DNA of 12,149 nt from GCA-002779465 sp964596535 (GTDB lineage Bacteria; Desulfobacterota; Desulfobacteria; Desulfobacterales; UBA2156), in contig CAZQUR010000085.1 in the NCBI GenBank assembly GCA_964596535.1, forward strand, positions 1 to 12,149. Direction: 5' to 3'. This document shows positions 12,088 through 12,149 of this stretch, in pieces. Made by a program: the position numbers and the translations under genes. How positions within the stretch are numbered: position 1 is the stretch's first letter; each line of letters begins with the position of its first letter. The notes under the pieces are model-generated. The model saw only the letters and a list, made by a program, of their open reading frames with translations. It had not been told where the DNA came from and did no database searches.

Positions 12088-12149
12088 TGATGAACTCGTA
12101 AAAAGTCGAAATTGGGATGGCAAAGTAAAAAGTTCCAGATGCAAGGCGC
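12088..12149 (+). repeat. Left edge of a putative dispersed repeat
   Basis: TTGATGAACTCGTAAAAAGTC begins a sequence, continuing to GATGCAAGGCGC at the window end, that I recognise by memory as resembling an intergenic repeat of Desulfobacterales genomes. There it usually closes with the inverted GACTTTTTACGAGTTCATC further on. Within the visible part GTAAAAAGT occurs twice (12098-12106 and 12125-12133), 27 bp apart. The partner end lies outside the window, so the identification is tentative. Confidence 0.45.

Noticed and set aside
1..12149. CRISPR arrays, tRNA or rRNA genes, transposases, defence or phage genes
   Set aside because: None seen: no regularly spaced direct repeats beyond two units, no cloverleaf-like sequence, and no mobile-element protein in any convincing frame.

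Overview
The window looks like a piece of a draft or metagenome-assembled genome from a GC-rich Gram-negative bacterium. It most resembles a member of the Desulfobacterota (former Deltaproteobacteria). That placement is an inference from three things: the style of the proteins (a GAF-ANTAR regulator, a proline-rich TolA, divergent RuvC and RuvA motifs), a full Tol-Pal envelope system, and intergenic repeats of a type familiar from these genomes. Two runs of exactly 100 N (2633-2732 and 6719-6818) are scaffold gaps of unknown true length, so neighbours across them are not proven.

Layout. Positions 1-84 hold a tandem duplication and a GC-rich palindromic repeat. The repeat runs into the start of a secreted protein of unknown function with a LolA-like flavour (79-909). 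CTP synthase pyrG follows (974-2620), then gap 1. Two genes on the minus strand come next: a GAF-ANTAR regulator (2757-3476) and an HD-domain phosphohydrolase (3682-4245). An AT-rich divergent control region (about 4260-4390) carries three inverted repeats and back-to-back promoter-like sequences. The plus strand then runs tolQ-tolR-tolA, a second copy of the palindromic repeat, gap 2, tolB, pal, cpoB, and a tightly coupled ruvC-ruvA-ruvB block. The last ~60 bases look like the edge of another dispersed repeat.

How the genes work together. TolQ, TolR and TolA form the inner-membrane proton-driven motor. TolB and Pal are its periplasmic and outer-membrane partners, and CpoB links Tol-Pal to peptidoglycan synthesis. 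RuvA, RuvB and RuvC migrate and cleave Holliday junctions; RuvCAB sits 32 bp downstream of cpoB. Elsewhere (for example Pseudomonas) ruvCAB lies upstream of ybgC-tolQRAB-pal, so the linkage is familiar but the order here is different and no ybgC is visible.

I do not see a clearly new biological system; most genes are housekeeping. The observations most worth a second look are the palindrome between divergent promoters at 4283-4355, the RuvA that appears to lack the usual acidic pin, the divergent RuvC loop, the repeat that seems to supply the translation start of the first gene, and the structured pal-cpoB spacer.
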